This document shows, piece after piece, positions 1 through 11,580 of a stretch of DNA of 62,000 nt; the stretch's first letter is position 1; each line of letters opens with the position of its first letter. The position numbers were made by a program, and so were the translations under genes. This DNA comes from Diphasiastrum complanatum (Eukaryota > Streptophyta > Lycopodiopsida > Lycopodiales > Lycopodiaceae): the NCBI GenBank assembly GCA_029204225.1, contig CM055096.1, positions 48,061,579-48,123,578 of the forward strand, given 5' to 3'. The notes under the pieces were generated by a model. The model saw nothing but the letters and a program-made list of their open reading frames with translations, was not told where the DNA came from and did not search any database.

Positions 1-1115
1 CATTTCAACTTCATAAATGATGGAATGAAATTTTGAGATGATAGAACAAGGAAAACAAAAATGTGCTTAATATATGTAACATTGTTTTCCTCATATCTTT
101 TATAGCAAGATGTACTCAAACTATAACTGACTAACTTACAATTCCCAAATCAATGCTTAAAATAGTCAAGCATATATAAATAGAAACGTTGAGACAAAAA
201 GAAAATAGGTGCAATCATTAAAGTGATTAACTTAAATCAAAAGCCGCAAATGGATTATAGAGTTTACACATCCTTCATTGAACCACTTCCAAGTGTATAT
301 AATCTTTATCATTGCTAAAGGGCTTATGCATATCCTTTTAAACTTGAGCCTTATCAAAGGTTCAAAATTTCTCATTTGACTCATATAATCTTTATCATTA
401 GGCTATTTTTAATAACTAATTGATCTTGTATTTTAATTCTTATTGGCTAGTAGCTTAGTATTCATCAAGAAAATGCATAAGGTAAGTCTAAAAGATACCT
501 TGTGGAATGAGAACTAAGCTCTTAAAACAAACAAATGATGTGCTATCTAGGTAGAGCATGTAGTTATGCATGTCTTAAGGTTTGGCCTAAGGAGCAATCC
601 AACATTTGGAATAAAATCAAGGAAGGTACATGAAATATTGCTACATTCTAGTTATACCACATACAAGGATTGATGGATTGATAATAAAATACCCATTAAT
701 TTCCTATCATTGCAAATTTACAAAGTACTAATCATATCTTCCAGTCAACTAAAGGAGGGAGAGTATGAATCTCCATCTCAGTCAATCAATTTTTAAGGGA
801 GGAGAGTGTTAGCAACGACAACAATGACAAACATAGAGGGTAAGGGTAGCTCCATTTTGGAGAGATGTGAATCATACAAATTTTCTTCTAAAAAATGGTT
901 TAACCTTAAAAATTGTGTTATGTAGAATGAGCTATACATAGAGATATAGGTGATGGGAGACATATTGCCAAAGGTTGGACCGTGATCTAGGAGATTTAGT
1001 TGGGAAGTTGAGAAAATTGTTGTTAGAGATTCTATGATGGTGGTTTTGATGTGGGATCAAGATTTAAAGTAGACATGTGCAATGATAAGTTGCTTAGTCT
1101 AATTATGCTACATTT
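1..1115. other. No gene recognised
   Basis: AT-rich sequence with no convincing ORF on either strand. A purine-rich stretch near 750-810 resembles sequence beside a retroelement LTR, but no LTR pair or primer site could be matched to it. Confidence 0.4.
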
Positions 1116-1480
1116 CAGCCGAGTGGGTGTCCACCTCACAAGTTGGTGCTAAAAGAAGCGATGATAGTGATTCTCTTGCGTACGCTAGCATATGAGAGTG
1201 GGCTATGCAATGGTACCAGATTGATCGTGCGGAAGTTGGGGAGAACGATCATTGAGGCAGAGATAGTGACGGGGAAAAATGTTGGTACGAGAGTGATTAT
1301 TTCGCGCATCCATTGTTACCGACCAACTCAGACATACCATTTGAATTCAAGAGACTACAGTTTCCCGTGAAACCTGCATTCGCAATGTCCATAAATAAAT
1401 CACAAGGGCGGACAATGGATGCAATGAGATTATATTTGCCACGTCCAATTTTTAGTCATGGACTCACACCATAAAGGATC
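1116..1480 (+). pseudogene. Helitron/Pif1-type helicase, C-terminal fragment
   Basis: The reading frame through the 1143 ATG starts earlier with PSGCPPHKLVLKEA and continues with LCNGTRLIVRKLG. After a frameshift near 1325-1335 the other frame gives PFEFKRLQFPVKPAFAMSIN followed by KSQGRTMD and RPIFSHG. These are the conserved last blocks of the Pif1-like helicase of plant Helitrons: the NGTRL block, the FP..AFA.TINKSQGQ block and the following LP.P.FSHG. In an intact element this domain unwinds DNA during rolling-circle transposition. Only about the last 115 residues survive; no Walker motif, no Rep domain and no start codon are present, and stops follow at once. The fragment runs directly into a CT array at 1498. 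It is not in a continuous frame with the Helitron N-terminal pseudogene at 7205 and could come from another copy. Confidence 0.85.
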
Positions 1481-1497
1481 CCATTTTGACCTCATGG

Positions 1498-1824
<327 letters not shown>

Positions 1825-1827
<3 letters not shown>

Positions 1828-4224
1828 GGAAATTTTGGACGAGGGATTGGTCTCGTCAAAAGGCCCTAAAAGAGAAAGGGCCCACACTGCCCTTACGTGA
1901 ATGGTTGAGGAGGCGCCGCTTCCAATCCTGCGGGCCACCTCAACTACCCCGTGCTCATCATGCCAATAGGGATTTTCCAGACCCCTAGAGGTATGGCCAG
2001 AGGAGGTGTAAGCATCATCCTAAGCGACTTGTCCTACATGTCCCGTGATGTGTGAAATAAATTTTTCATTCGATGCTGTAATATAGTACTGACGAAGGTG
2101 GGTAGTGTAAACCGATCACTTATGGGTTTATTGATTATAATGACTCGGTTTGTTGCAAGGATATCGTGAGGTGATAAATTACACACACCGCTCTGTCTGA
2201 TGAGCGGTAGTATTTCGTTGACCGTCAGGCCTAGGTATTTCGCTAGGCAGTTCCGATGGCGGGTGTGACTTGTGAGACCCTTGACCCAGGTGGCGTATTT
2301 CGGCCATGTTGGGTGGACTGCCCACTCTTGTATTTCAAAGAGGTCGGGCCCATTAGCCTGGACATCCATTACATAATATAGCTCCAACTTGTGTTTACAC
2401 AAAAAAATGGTAGAATTACTCTAGTCCTTCAAACCTCGTAACACGCATAGCAGGCAAGAAAACACTACCAGTATTCAAGTACTATGCATCATAACCAATC
2501 ATCTGTGCAATCTTGGCCTATGACCCAAGTAGATCTTTCTGGAATTCAAGCAAATAGAACAAGATTCAATGCATCATAGGAGCAATGACAAAAGAAGACT
2601 CAAAAGCATGGACCGATTGACTACATAAATTTTCAAACAACTTCCTCCTACAACCTTGCTTTCATGTATACCAACAATATAATAAGATTGAAGAGTACCT
2701 CAGGTTATGGCAAAATGCACTTGAACGTTGAGAAAAGTCATGAGTCACGCTTGCTTTGTGCTTGTTAGTTTTGCCATGAATTGAAAAGAGGCATGCTTGA
2801 GATCAAGTGCTCTGATATCTCTTGACACTCATGTAGAGCTGTGATGAGCAACAATGAACAATAAATTTATGGCTATTAAATGAGCGACTGCGGAAATGTT
2901 GGCAAATCACACATGCGGGCAGGTGCGCTCCACTGCATCTCTATGGACTATGGGCAGCAAAATAGCCATTGGATAATGTGCAAAGGACTTTTCAAAGCTG
3001 GTATACCAGTCGTTGAAGTAATGATTGATGTCGACACCAGTATACACTCGATTGCAGGCTTCAAAAACAAGACTATAGACTTATGAGTGATGTTGTAGGC
3101 AGTACATGAATGGTTGTTTGGTAGTGCATTAAGCATTCAGGCTATCTTCGTGACCATCTCAACTGAGAAAACTCTCTCAAGATCAACTCTTCCCAGGGGT
3201 TCTGGAAGTGCGTCTCCCTATGGACAGAAATGTTTTGCTTGTCATGTTGTCAAAACACTTGTTATTTTCACTATTTGTGTTGTGATTTCTTGCATTGAAT
3301 GCTATCAATAGGTATTGATCTTCAATCCCTGCTCACTGTAAACCATGTAGAGATGATTTAAACTCTCTTCATGAGAGATCAAGTTGCATAGGCATGTCCT
3401 TTCTAACAATAAAGAAATGCTTCTGTTTTGAGAATCTGATGGTAGTTAAGGAAGTGGCTCAAAAAGTCTTTGAAACCTTAATGGCTAGGTATTGACCAAT
3501 AATACCATCTATGAAATATCAGACCAAAGTCAAGGGTCACCATTAGGGGTCTTCTCCACTTTAATTCTAGTTGAGTGCTTGATCCCTTGATTGTCTGGCT
3601 CATTGGCTTTCTTGTGTGCATTACCCATTGTTTTTCTCTTTTTTGCTTGACTTAAATTTCTTCGACTGTTTGGCTTGGCAAGTCATCATCAATTTGGTGC
3701 CCGTCAATGCAGTTGACTTTAAACCCGTGGCTTCCAATTCTAGCTCAGAATCCATTCCTAAGAGCTTTTCCTTCTTGATTTCTTTTGTGACCCTCCAGAT
3801 TTTTCCTTGACTAGTATTTGTTTTACCCCAAGTTGCAGGTTCTGGACATAATTTTCACTTCTGGTTCTCGCTTCCACAATCTGAACCCTTTGATATCAGC
3901 TACTATGAATGCATGTGTGACTCATGACTTTTCCCTAACTTCCAAGAGTATTCCTGCAACATACCCGGGTGCTATATATTCATAAGAAGTGAATTAGATT
4001 TGTAGGTAGCAAAAACCATAAAACCATAGAAAATTACTAGGGCCATTTCTACGGTCGAATTTTATCTAAACAATTGCGGTAGTTTCTTTGGGTGAACTGG
4101 GACCCCGATCTGTAGGCAACTTTGTGCCAATTTTACCATTAATAACGGGTTCTACATGCCGGTTTTCACAAAATTGTGAAAATCGCTCTAAAAATGGCCC
4201 GATTTTTCATGCAAAAATATCGGC

Positions 4225-4226
<2 letters not shown>
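1825..4226. other. No recognisable gene; one unassigned 122-codon ORF
   Basis: The longest non-repetitive ORF is on the minus strand at 2034-2402 (122 codons, VHPTWPKYATWVKGL region). It matches no family I recognise and has no identifiable partner or signal. The rest (2403-4226) shows only short ORFs of noise length. No RNA gene or LTR structure was seen. Confidence 0.4.
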
Positions 4227-4296
<70 letters not shown>

Positions 4297-4312
4297 ACGT
4301 TCTCACGGTCCC

Positions 4313-4409
<97 letters not shown>
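4227..4409. repeat. Compound (AC)n-(CT)n microsatellite
   Basis: An AC array (4227-4256) passes directly into a CT array (4256-4292), then after a 24-bp spacer into a second CT array of about 93 bp (4317-4409). Confidence 0.98.
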
Positions 4410-4410
<1 letters not shown>

Positions 4411-4690
4411 GCATGGTTCTCACAGTTGCCCCTCCCTTCGGCCCTCATGGTTCTCTCGGTTACCTCTCCCTTCGGTTCTCACGGTTGCCCCTCCCTTCGG
4501 CTCTCACGGTTCTCACGGTTACCCCACCCTTCAGTTCTCACGGTTACTCCTCCCTTTGGCCCTCCCCAAAAAATGGGACCGTTTAGGACCGCAATGGACC
4601 TCCCTTTGGCCCTCCCTTGAACCGTCCCGAACGATTGCAAAGGAGGCCGTTTGTAGTCGTTTGCGGTCCCTTTGTGGTCCTATGTGCTGT
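4410..4690. repeat. Degenerate GGTTCTCAC / CCTCCCTTCGG minisatellite
   Basis: Short degenerate units built from GGTTCTCACGGTT and CCCCTCCCTTCGGC run from 4413 to about 4560. They are followed by GGACCG-type units (GGGACCGTTTAGGACCGCAA). The same two motif families recur at 9838-10640 and 11256-11580, so these blocks belong to one dispersed repeat family. Homology stops near 4690, where an LTR-like block begins. Confidence 0.75.
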
Positions 4691-4699
4691 AGCGCATGC

Positions 4700-5785
4700 A
4701 TCCCAAAGGGAGTCGGGAACCACGACTTAGCTTCCCAGCCTTCAACTCTTGCCATCCAAACCCACTTGACATACAAGCAGCCAACTCGCTAACAACGATC
4801 AGACTTAACCAACTTGAAGTTCCGAAAACCAACATTGAGATCCAACCTGGCGCCATGCCAGATCGGGGGTCCCGATGTGGGTGACTTCCCTCCAAGCAAG
4901 CCGCCCGACATACATCAAACTTAACCAACTCGAAGCTTCGTTACAAACGAGTAACATCCATTCCAAGCAAGCGGTCTGACTTACATCAGACTTAACCAAT
5001 TGAAAGCTTCGTCACGAGCGCTGGAAGCCAACCTGGCACCACGCCAGACTGGACAGCCATAAACATGTAACGTCCACCCAAGCAAGCCATCCAACTCAGC
5101 CGACAGGTTAGAGCCCGTTCCCCAAGAGCTTAACCCATTCACGTTCATGCAAGGAACACTCAGAACCACAAGCCGCGACATATATGGAAACAACCAGTTC
5201 CTGGACCAAATGGTCCCGACAGCATACCGCTGGCGCCACGGACCGAATGGTCCCGACGACATACCGCTGGCGTCCCGTTATACGACCCTCAGCTATGTGC
5301 CAAGTTAAAAATTTTGAAAGCGGCCTTACAACTGGCGCTTTTACCGAACACTGAAACCCAGAAGGTAATCAGAGTCAGTTTGAGGAAAATCCCACTTTAT
5401 TGATAAATCTGAGAAGGTTACATTTCAAGTGTGTGACCGACCCTAGTCTCCGGGGCGCTAGCATGCCAAGGCGAGAGCCATGACAATATTCCAGCAAGGG
5501 AGGCTGAGACTTGCTTGGAGCTCGCCCTGAGTCGCAACCTGCACTCCCCTATAGTATTGGTGTGATTCGGCACCCCCCTCATACCAAGCACTCTACCCAA
5601 GCTGGTAAAGCACGTTTTTCTCTCTCTAGGATTTTCTCTTTCTAGAAAGTCATTTTCTCTCTCTAGATTTTACTGATCCCATGCCTAGATCGTGTGAGGT
5701 GATTGCACATTGATCTGAGCTCTCTGGACTCCGCTAGAACCGATCAAAGATTTTCGGCCATAGGAACTTGGCGCCGGCTGGATTC
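4700..5785 (+). mobile_element. Decayed gypsy-type LTR with primer binding site
   Basis: At 5769-5782 lies TGGCGCCGGCTGG, the kind of TGGCGCC primer binding site found just 3' of many Ty3/gypsy LTRs. The sequence before it behaves like an LTR. Three tandem units beginning ATCA(G/A)ACTTAACCAA (4798-4912, 4914-4984, 4985-5096; the middle one shortened by an internal deletion) look like U3 subrepeats. Two units of GGACC(A/G)AATGGTCCCGAC plus CATACCGCTGGCG lie at 5196-5276. No coding sequence follows; the 3' side falls into CT repeats at 5915. The LTR 5' edge could not be set. Confidence 0.45.
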
Positions 5786-5909
5786 TGGTCATAGTGGTGC
5801 CGGGAGCGGCGCCGGCGCCGTTGGCGAAGGGAGCAGCAGGGGCGCTGCTGGGCGCCGATGGCGCCGGAAGTAAAGCTTGTAAAGGTAGCTTTACAACATG
5901 TGCCCCCCT

Positions 5910-5914
<5 letters not shown>

Positions 5915-5943
<29 letters not shown>
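5915..5943. repeat. (CT)n microsatellite
   Basis: A short CT array of about 29 bp preceded by a C-rich run. Confidence 0.9.
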
Positions 5944-5946
<3 letters not shown>

Positions 5947-5989
5947 TTATCCCTGCTCCAAAGCTTTCTCTCTTTTGCTTGCGGTCTAC

Positions 5990-6340
5990 AGCAGTGGCTC
6001 TAAAGTGACCGTAAGGTCCCGCAAGTGCGTTAGTTGCGGTCGCTTACGATAACCGATTCCGAAACAAAACCGTAAGCGAACTGAAAGAGAATCACTTACG
6101 GTCATTCACGGTGATGTAACAGACTGCAAAGGAACCAAAAGAGCATCACATACAGTCGTTTACGGATCACATTTAGGCCGCATAGGGGCCACATTTAGGC
6201 CATTTGTGGTCCTTTTGGTCACGCATTTCACTAGATCATCGGCCGCCACCTAGATTGGAAAATCATCGTCCATCAACGACATAATGAATTTTTAAATCAT
6301 TGGCCGCCATTACCCGTCAACGACGGGCACTCTTTACTAG
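5990..6340 (+). mobile_element. Non-autonomous Helitron-like 3' end, copy 1
   Basis: The last 190 bp align with the block ending at 11692: ATTTAGGCCGCATAGG units, then CACTAGATCATCGGCCGC, then GTCAACGACAT and the terminus. The terminus has Helitron 3' features: a 6-bp hairpin CCCGTC-AAC-GACGGG (6313-6327), nine bases, then CTAG (6337-6340) followed by T (6341). Helitrons end in CTRR, carry a hairpin about 10 bases upstream and insert between A and T. An imperfect inverted pair CGCTTACG/CGTAAGCG lies near 6035-6080. The 5' end is not identified, so the length is unknown. Confidence 0.6.
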
Positions 6341-6606
6341 TACCTATACATATATATCTACCTACATATACATATACATATAGATACATATACACACATA
6401 CACATACATATACACATGCACATGCACATATACATACAAGCACACACATATACATACACATACACATACACACATATGTACACATATATGTATAGATATA
6501 CACACATACATACACATATACATGCACACATATGCATACACATACATATACACATACACATACATATACATACACATATACATAGACATACACACACATA
6601 CACATC
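6341..6606. repeat. (TA/CA)n interspersed microsatellite
   Basis: Mixed TATACA/CATACA/CACA units over 265 bp. The array begins immediately after the Helitron-like CTAG terminus, consistent with insertion into AT-rich simple sequence. Confidence 0.95.
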
Positions 6607-6870
6607 AGATAATTCTTCTGTAACAAATTACAAATTATCATTAGCTAATTTGCCATTCCAAAATTGATATGAAAAACAAACTTCATATCTACAATAATAC
6701 TATACCAGTAGATCACTCTGCTCTTGCAATAACCAAAGGAGTTCACTGAAATCCGAGAACATCATTAACGCCATTTCCGAGTGTGTTGATCTTCACATGA
6801 ATGTCCAGGCGATAAATAGCCTTCCCCATAGATGGATACCACGTGACATCGCCAGATTCATTCTGATTAC

Positions 6871-6990
6871 AACGTAATGCATACAACCTAATGCCTACAA
6901 CATAATGCTTGAATCCTAAAGCCTACTGTCTAAAATGTAATGCATGAAGCTTAATGCGTAAAGCCTAATTGTAATGCCTAATGCATAAAG
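6871..6990. repeat. Degenerate TAATGC(A/C)TAAAGCC minisatellite
   Basis: Loose copies of TAATGCATAC, CCTAATGCCTAC, TAATGCATGAAGC and CCTAATGCATAAAG follow one another for about 120 bp. The period varies between about 14 and 22 bases. Confidence 0.6.
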
Positions 6991-7204
6991 ACTGTGTATG
7001 AAAGGGGCTAAAATCGCACCCCATTATTTCTTAACCCTAATCTACTTATACGTAACCTTCACCCCCAAACCGTTGATCTGTCTCTCACTCTCTTAATACA
7101 AGTTTTCATGTGTTTGATTGTTTCCCAATGTTTGATATAAAACCTGATCGTTTTTGTTCCAAATTTTTGCAGGTGTTTTGCATTTGAGGGAGTGATTCCA
7201 TGAC

Positions 7205-8663
7205 ATGGACACTCCCGAGTGCGTGCGAGGCAACCCTTCATACATCACTCTGGAGGGTGAGAGCCAGTCTGCAAGAAGGAGGAAGTTGCATAGGAAGCGA
7301 CAAGCAGTGCGTAGGGCGTTGTCGCTTGCACTTGTAGTTCATGTCGTTGAGGAGGCAACATGTTTGACTGCAAGTTTGGTTTCAAACTTGCAAGGCATCG
7401 AGCACATAGTGACTGTTGGTGTCACTGGTGTGGGTAGTTCAGGGGGGGTTGTCACGCCAGAGCACGTGCATGGCAATGCCATGTATAGAATGCTGGAGTT
7501 GGAGTCTAGGTCCGAGAGGAAGCGTAGATTAGATCGGAGGAGAAGAGCAAAGATGAGGCTTCTCTCTCATGAGTTGGAGCAAGTTCAGCAGGGTGTTCAT
7601 AGGGATGTAGTTGATTCAGCCACCATTGCGAGTATTTATGATGACACTCCTCTTGGAGTAGATGTTGGTTTACCTATGAGAGGGCTAGAGTTTGAGGAGG
7701 ATGTTACACCGAGCAGTTTGGGAGTAGGGTCAATCACACAGGTCTGCTCACCTATGAGAGGAGTAGAGTCAAGAGAGACGGTTTTGTTGACGTCTTTAGG
7801 TGTAGATTCGACTTTTGTAGAGGTGGTTACGCTCGAGGAGGTGCGTAACCACCTGCCATAAAGGACACCTGAGGCCAAGTCTAGATCAACTAGGACTAAA
7901 AGGTTGAGGCGTAGATACTATGCAAAGAGGAGGTTGTTAGGTAGGGGTGGTCCACCAGCACACTGTGTTACGCCCGAGGAGGTGCGTAATCACCTGTCAT
8001 ATAGGACTCTAGAGGCATTGTCTAGATCAGCTAGAGCTAGACGACAGGGGCGTAGATTTCAGGCGAAGAAGAGAGCTCTAGATAGGGTTGGTAGGTTATT
8101 TGAGGTGGACAGATCGCCCCTGACTCCATCCCATCATGATTTGGGACGAATGGAGTTTGCATGTGGTTGTTGTTCAACCTTGCGATGGAAAGCAGAAAGG
8201 AATAGCCATTTTTGTTGCATGAAAGGCAAAGTAGATATGCACTTTCCATGCTCAAGAAATTCCAAATGGAAAACTATAAAGGTTTTGCCTTTGATGCCAT
8301 CATTGCCTTCTGAGCTATTTCGTTTGTACATGTCCTCTGATGACTCGGGAGCTCATTTTAGGAAGAGCATTTGGGGTTACAATAACTCATTGGCATTCGC
8401 ATCTCTTGGGGTGAATCTGGATAGATCCATCTCCAACTCCGTAGGCGGTGCATACACGTTTCGAGTGTCTGGGCGATTGTACCATCACATTGGTGGTTTG
8501 TTGCCATCAGATAGGCCTTCCTTTTCGTAGATTTACTTCATGGATGGTGATGATTTGCAGATGGATCAGAGATTATTTCTGAACCCCAAGCTTAGGCGTG
8601 ATGTTCTCTCTATTTTGCAGAGCATGATGGTGGATGTGAGTCCATTTGCGCAACGTTTTAAGA

Positions 8664-8668
<5 letters not shown>
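7205..8668 (+). pseudogene. Helitron Rep/helicase polyprotein, N-terminal part (Helitron_like_N)
   Basis: One reading frame runs from the ATG at 7205 to about 8668 with two in-frame stops. TAA at 7859 replaces the TAT (Tyr) of the parallel repeat unit, and TAG at 8528 replaces the expected CAG (Gln) in PSF(A)QIYFMD. The C-terminal half carries the Helitron_like_N signature in order: ACGCCSTLRWKAERN, HFCCMKGKV, the YNNSLAFASLG block, YTFRVSGRLYHHIGGLLP, then IYFMDGDD. This domain precedes the rolling-circle Rep nuclease in plant Helitrons. The N-terminal half has four basic repeats of about 37 residues (roughly residues 4-40, 90-130, 205-245 and 255-295), each with the pattern GN/NH..Y.(T/M)LE..SRS.R.RR. 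The frame enters a TA array at 8664; the nuclease and helicase parts are missing. Confidence 0.88.
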
Positions 8669-8966
<298 letters not shown>

Positions 8967-9236
8967 AAATGAGGTCGAATGGATGGATATTGCAGGCAAT
9001 TCTAGAGAAATGGAATCTATGAAATCTATGGGATAGTTGTCTGTCCCAACGTCTTGAATACGATTTGGGAACATGGTTTAGGAAACATTTTAAGAACACA
9101 GTTTAGAGTTGTGTGTGCTCCAATTGTGTTTGGCTCCCAACTTGCATGATAATCAATCACCATCACATACACCCAATCTAAGTTTGCAGACGTGTAGAAC
9201 AATAAATTAGTGAACACTAACGTGGAACGAACCTGC

Positions 9237-9540
9237 AAACTGGCCGTCGCTGATATGCAAACACACCTTATACCTCAATGCACTCCTTACATGATTAATT
9301 GTTTCATCATTTGGCATTATCTACAATCATATAAAGTGTTGATCTGCAAACTGGATGTCGTTGATCAACAAACACACCTTATGATGATGGTGTGATTCTT
9401 CAGCTCTGCCCGATAGTTGTGATAGCAGGCTCACGGCTCAAGGTTCCGATAGCAGGCTCTTCTCCTCATGCTTCTGGTAGCATGCAGGTCGCGATCTTCA
9501 ACAACCCTTGCCAATTGCGATCCAACGGTTCTCACAGGTC
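9237..9540 (+). repeat. Segmental duplicate, copy A
   Basis: The sequence from CTGGCCGTCGCTGAT through CAAACACACCTTATACCTCAA and the later ATAGTTGTGAT(A/G)GCAGGCTC to GCGATCCAACGGTTCTCA recurs at 10713-10924 in the same orientation. Copy A holds about 90 extra bases between the TTTCATCAT block and the AACACACCTTATGATGATG block. Confidence 0.85.
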
Positions 9541-9595
9541 GTCGTTGACCCCTCCCAAACGACCGCAAAGAGGTGTTTGCAGCCCCTCCCTTCAT

Positions 9596-9680
9596 CCCGC
9601 ATAGGGACCACAATTAGGCCACGCATTTCATGGTCCTTTAGGCCACGCATTTCACCGCAAATGAAGGCAACGTTGATCGC
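9596..9680 (+). repeat. GGACC(G/A)CA-TTAGGCC units
   Basis: Two to three units of CGCATAGGGACCACAATTAGGCC and TTTAGGCCACGCATTTCACCG, the same family as 11256-11580 and 6170-6230. Confidence 0.7.
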
Positions 9681-9722
9681 ATTTCACCGTATTTTACGGG
9701 CCTTATAGATCTAGAACTCACG

Positions 9723-9724
<2 letters not shown>

Positions 9725-9802
<78 letters not shown>
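9725..9802. repeat. (CT)n microsatellite
   Basis: A 78-bp CT array flanked by GGTTCTC on the left and GGATGCTCTCCC on the right. The same right flank follows several other CT arrays here. Confidence 0.97.
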
Positions 9803-9805
<3 letters not shown>

Positions 9806-9837
9806 TGCTCTCCCTCTCTCTCTCTCTCACTCGCCGT

Positions 9838-10502
9838 GAGAACCGTTGAGAACCGTTGAGAGAGAGGAACCGTTCCCACGGTTCTCACGGTTCTCAATGG
9901 TTCTCACGGCTCTCAATGATTCCTCTCACGGTTCCTCTCACTGTTCTAACGGTTCTAACAGTGCTCTCTCTCTCATGGTTCCTCTCATGGTTCCTCTCTC
10001 ACGGTTCCTCTCACGGTTCCTCTCTCACAGTTCCTCTCACTGTTCTAACGGTTCTCACGGTGCTCTCTCTCTCACGGTTCCTCTCTCACGATGTTCTCTC
10101 TCTTTCTCGGATGCTCTCCCTCCCTCTCTCTCACTCGCTGTGAGAATCGCTGAGAGAGAGGACGGTTCTCACGGTTCTCAATGGTTCTCACGGCTCTCAA
10201 CGGTTCCTCTCTCACGGTTTCTCTCACTGTTCTAATGGTTCTCACGGTGCTCTCTCTCTCACGGTTCGTCTCACTGTTCTAATGGTTCTCACGGTGCTCT
10301 CTCTCTCACAGTTCCTCTCACGGTTCCTCTCTCAAAGTTCCTCTCTCACAGTTCCTCTCTCACGGTTCCTCTCACTGTTCTAATGGTTCTCAAGGTGCTC
10401 TCTCTCTCATGGCTCCTCTCACTGTTCTAACGGTTCTCACAGTGCTCTCTCTCTCACAGTTCCTCTCACGGTTCTTCTCACTGTTCTAACGGTTCTCACG
10501 GT

Positions 10503-10503
<1 letters not shown>
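9838..10503. repeat. GGTTCTCAC minisatellite with higher-order unit
   Basis: The basic motif is (A/C)CGGTTC(T)CTCTCAC. From about 9920 a larger unit of roughly 50 bases appears: CTCTCACGGTTCCTCTCACTGTTCTAA(T/C)GGTTCTCACGGTG. It recurs at least six times with point changes (near 9930, 10030, 10210, 10260, 10365, 10415 and 10470). Open frames through it (SRFLSRF-type) are artefacts. Confidence 0.9.

Positions 10504-10584
<81 letters not shown>
10504..10584. repeat. (CT)n microsatellite
   Basis: An 81-bp CT array inserted within the GGTTCTCAC minisatellite, which continues to about 10625 on the right. Confidence 0.97.
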
Positions 10585-10586
<2 letters not shown>

Positions 10587-10712
10587 GGTTCCTCTCATTG
10601 TTCTAACGGTTCACACGGTTCTCGGATGCTATCGGTTCTCATGGGCCGTTGTTGAACCCCTCCCAAACGACCGCAAAGGAGGTGTTTGCGGCCCCTCCAC
10701 TCACTCACTCAC

Positions 10713-10924
10713 TGGCCGTCGCTGATCTGCAAACACACCTTATACCTCAATGTACTCCTTACATGATTAACTGTTTCATCATAAGGTGTGTTTGTTGATC
10801 GATAGTTGTGATGGCAGGCTCACGGCTCAAGGTTCCGATAGCAAGCTCTTCTCTTCACGCTTCTGATAGCATGCAGGTCGCGATCTTCAACAGCTCTTGC
10901 CAGTTGCGATCCAACGGTTCTCAT
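10713..10924 (+). repeat. Segmental duplicate, copy B
   Basis: Same-orientation copy of 9237-9540. Alignable blocks are CTGGCCGTCGCTGATCTGC, CTCCTTACATGATTAACTG and GGCTCACGGCTCAAGGTTCC, each with few substitutions against copy A. Confidence 0.85.
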
Positions 10925-11092
10925 GTTTCTCACGAATCTCTCTCTCTCTCTCTCTCTCTCACCGCTAAGGATCGCATTTCATCGCACTCACTCACTCACT
11001 CATGGTTCTCTCCCTCTCTCTCTCTCACTCACTCACTCACTCACGGTTCTCACGGTTCTCACGGTTCTCACGATGCTCAATCTCTCTCGGAT

Positions 11093-11151
<59 letters not shown>

Positions 11152-11255
11152 TGCTCTCGGTGATCACGATTCTCACGATGCTCTCTCTCTCTCTCTCTCA
11201 CTCACGGTTCTCTCTCTCTCTCTCTCTCTCAAGGAGGTTTTTGAACAAAGCAGGT
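10925..11255. repeat. CT and CACT simple-repeat cluster
   Basis: CT arrays (10938-10960, 11094-11148, about 11180-11230) alternate with CACTCACTCACT runs and GGTTCTCAC units. Confidence 0.93.
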
Positions 11256-11580
11256 GTTTGTGACCTCACTACAAGGACCGCAACCTCACTACAAGGGCCG
11301 CATAAGGACCGCTATTAGGCCGCATAGGTACCACATTTAGGCCATTTGTGGTCCTTTAGGACACACATTTCACTAGATCATCGGCCGCATAGGGACCGCA
11401 TTTAGGCAGCATAGGAACCGCATTTAGGCCGCATAGGAACCGCAATTAGGCCGCCAAGGGACCGCATTTAGGCCGTAAGGACCGTCACGTAAGGACCGCA
11501 ATTAGGCCGCAAAGGGACCGCATTTAGGCCGTATAAGGACCGCCGCGTAAGGACCGCAATTAGGCCGCATAGGGACCACT
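11256..11580 (+). repeat. GGACCGCATTTAGGCCGCATA minisatellite
   Basis: About ten degenerate units of roughly 22-26 bases, GGACCGCA(T/A)TTAGGCCGCA(T/A)A, are arranged head to tail. The array leads into the Helitron-like terminus ending at 11692. Confidence 0.9.

Noticed and set aside
2034-2402. 122-codon minus-strand ORF
   Set aside because: Unrepeated and free of simple sequence, but no family, start context or partner supports it.
9838-10640. CRISPR-like spaced repeats
   Set aside because: The units are tandem and degenerate without unique spacers, and the host is a plant.
10501-11318. Telomere-like repeat candidates
   Set aside because: The units (GGTTCTCAC, GGACCGCA) do not match TTTAGGG or its variants.
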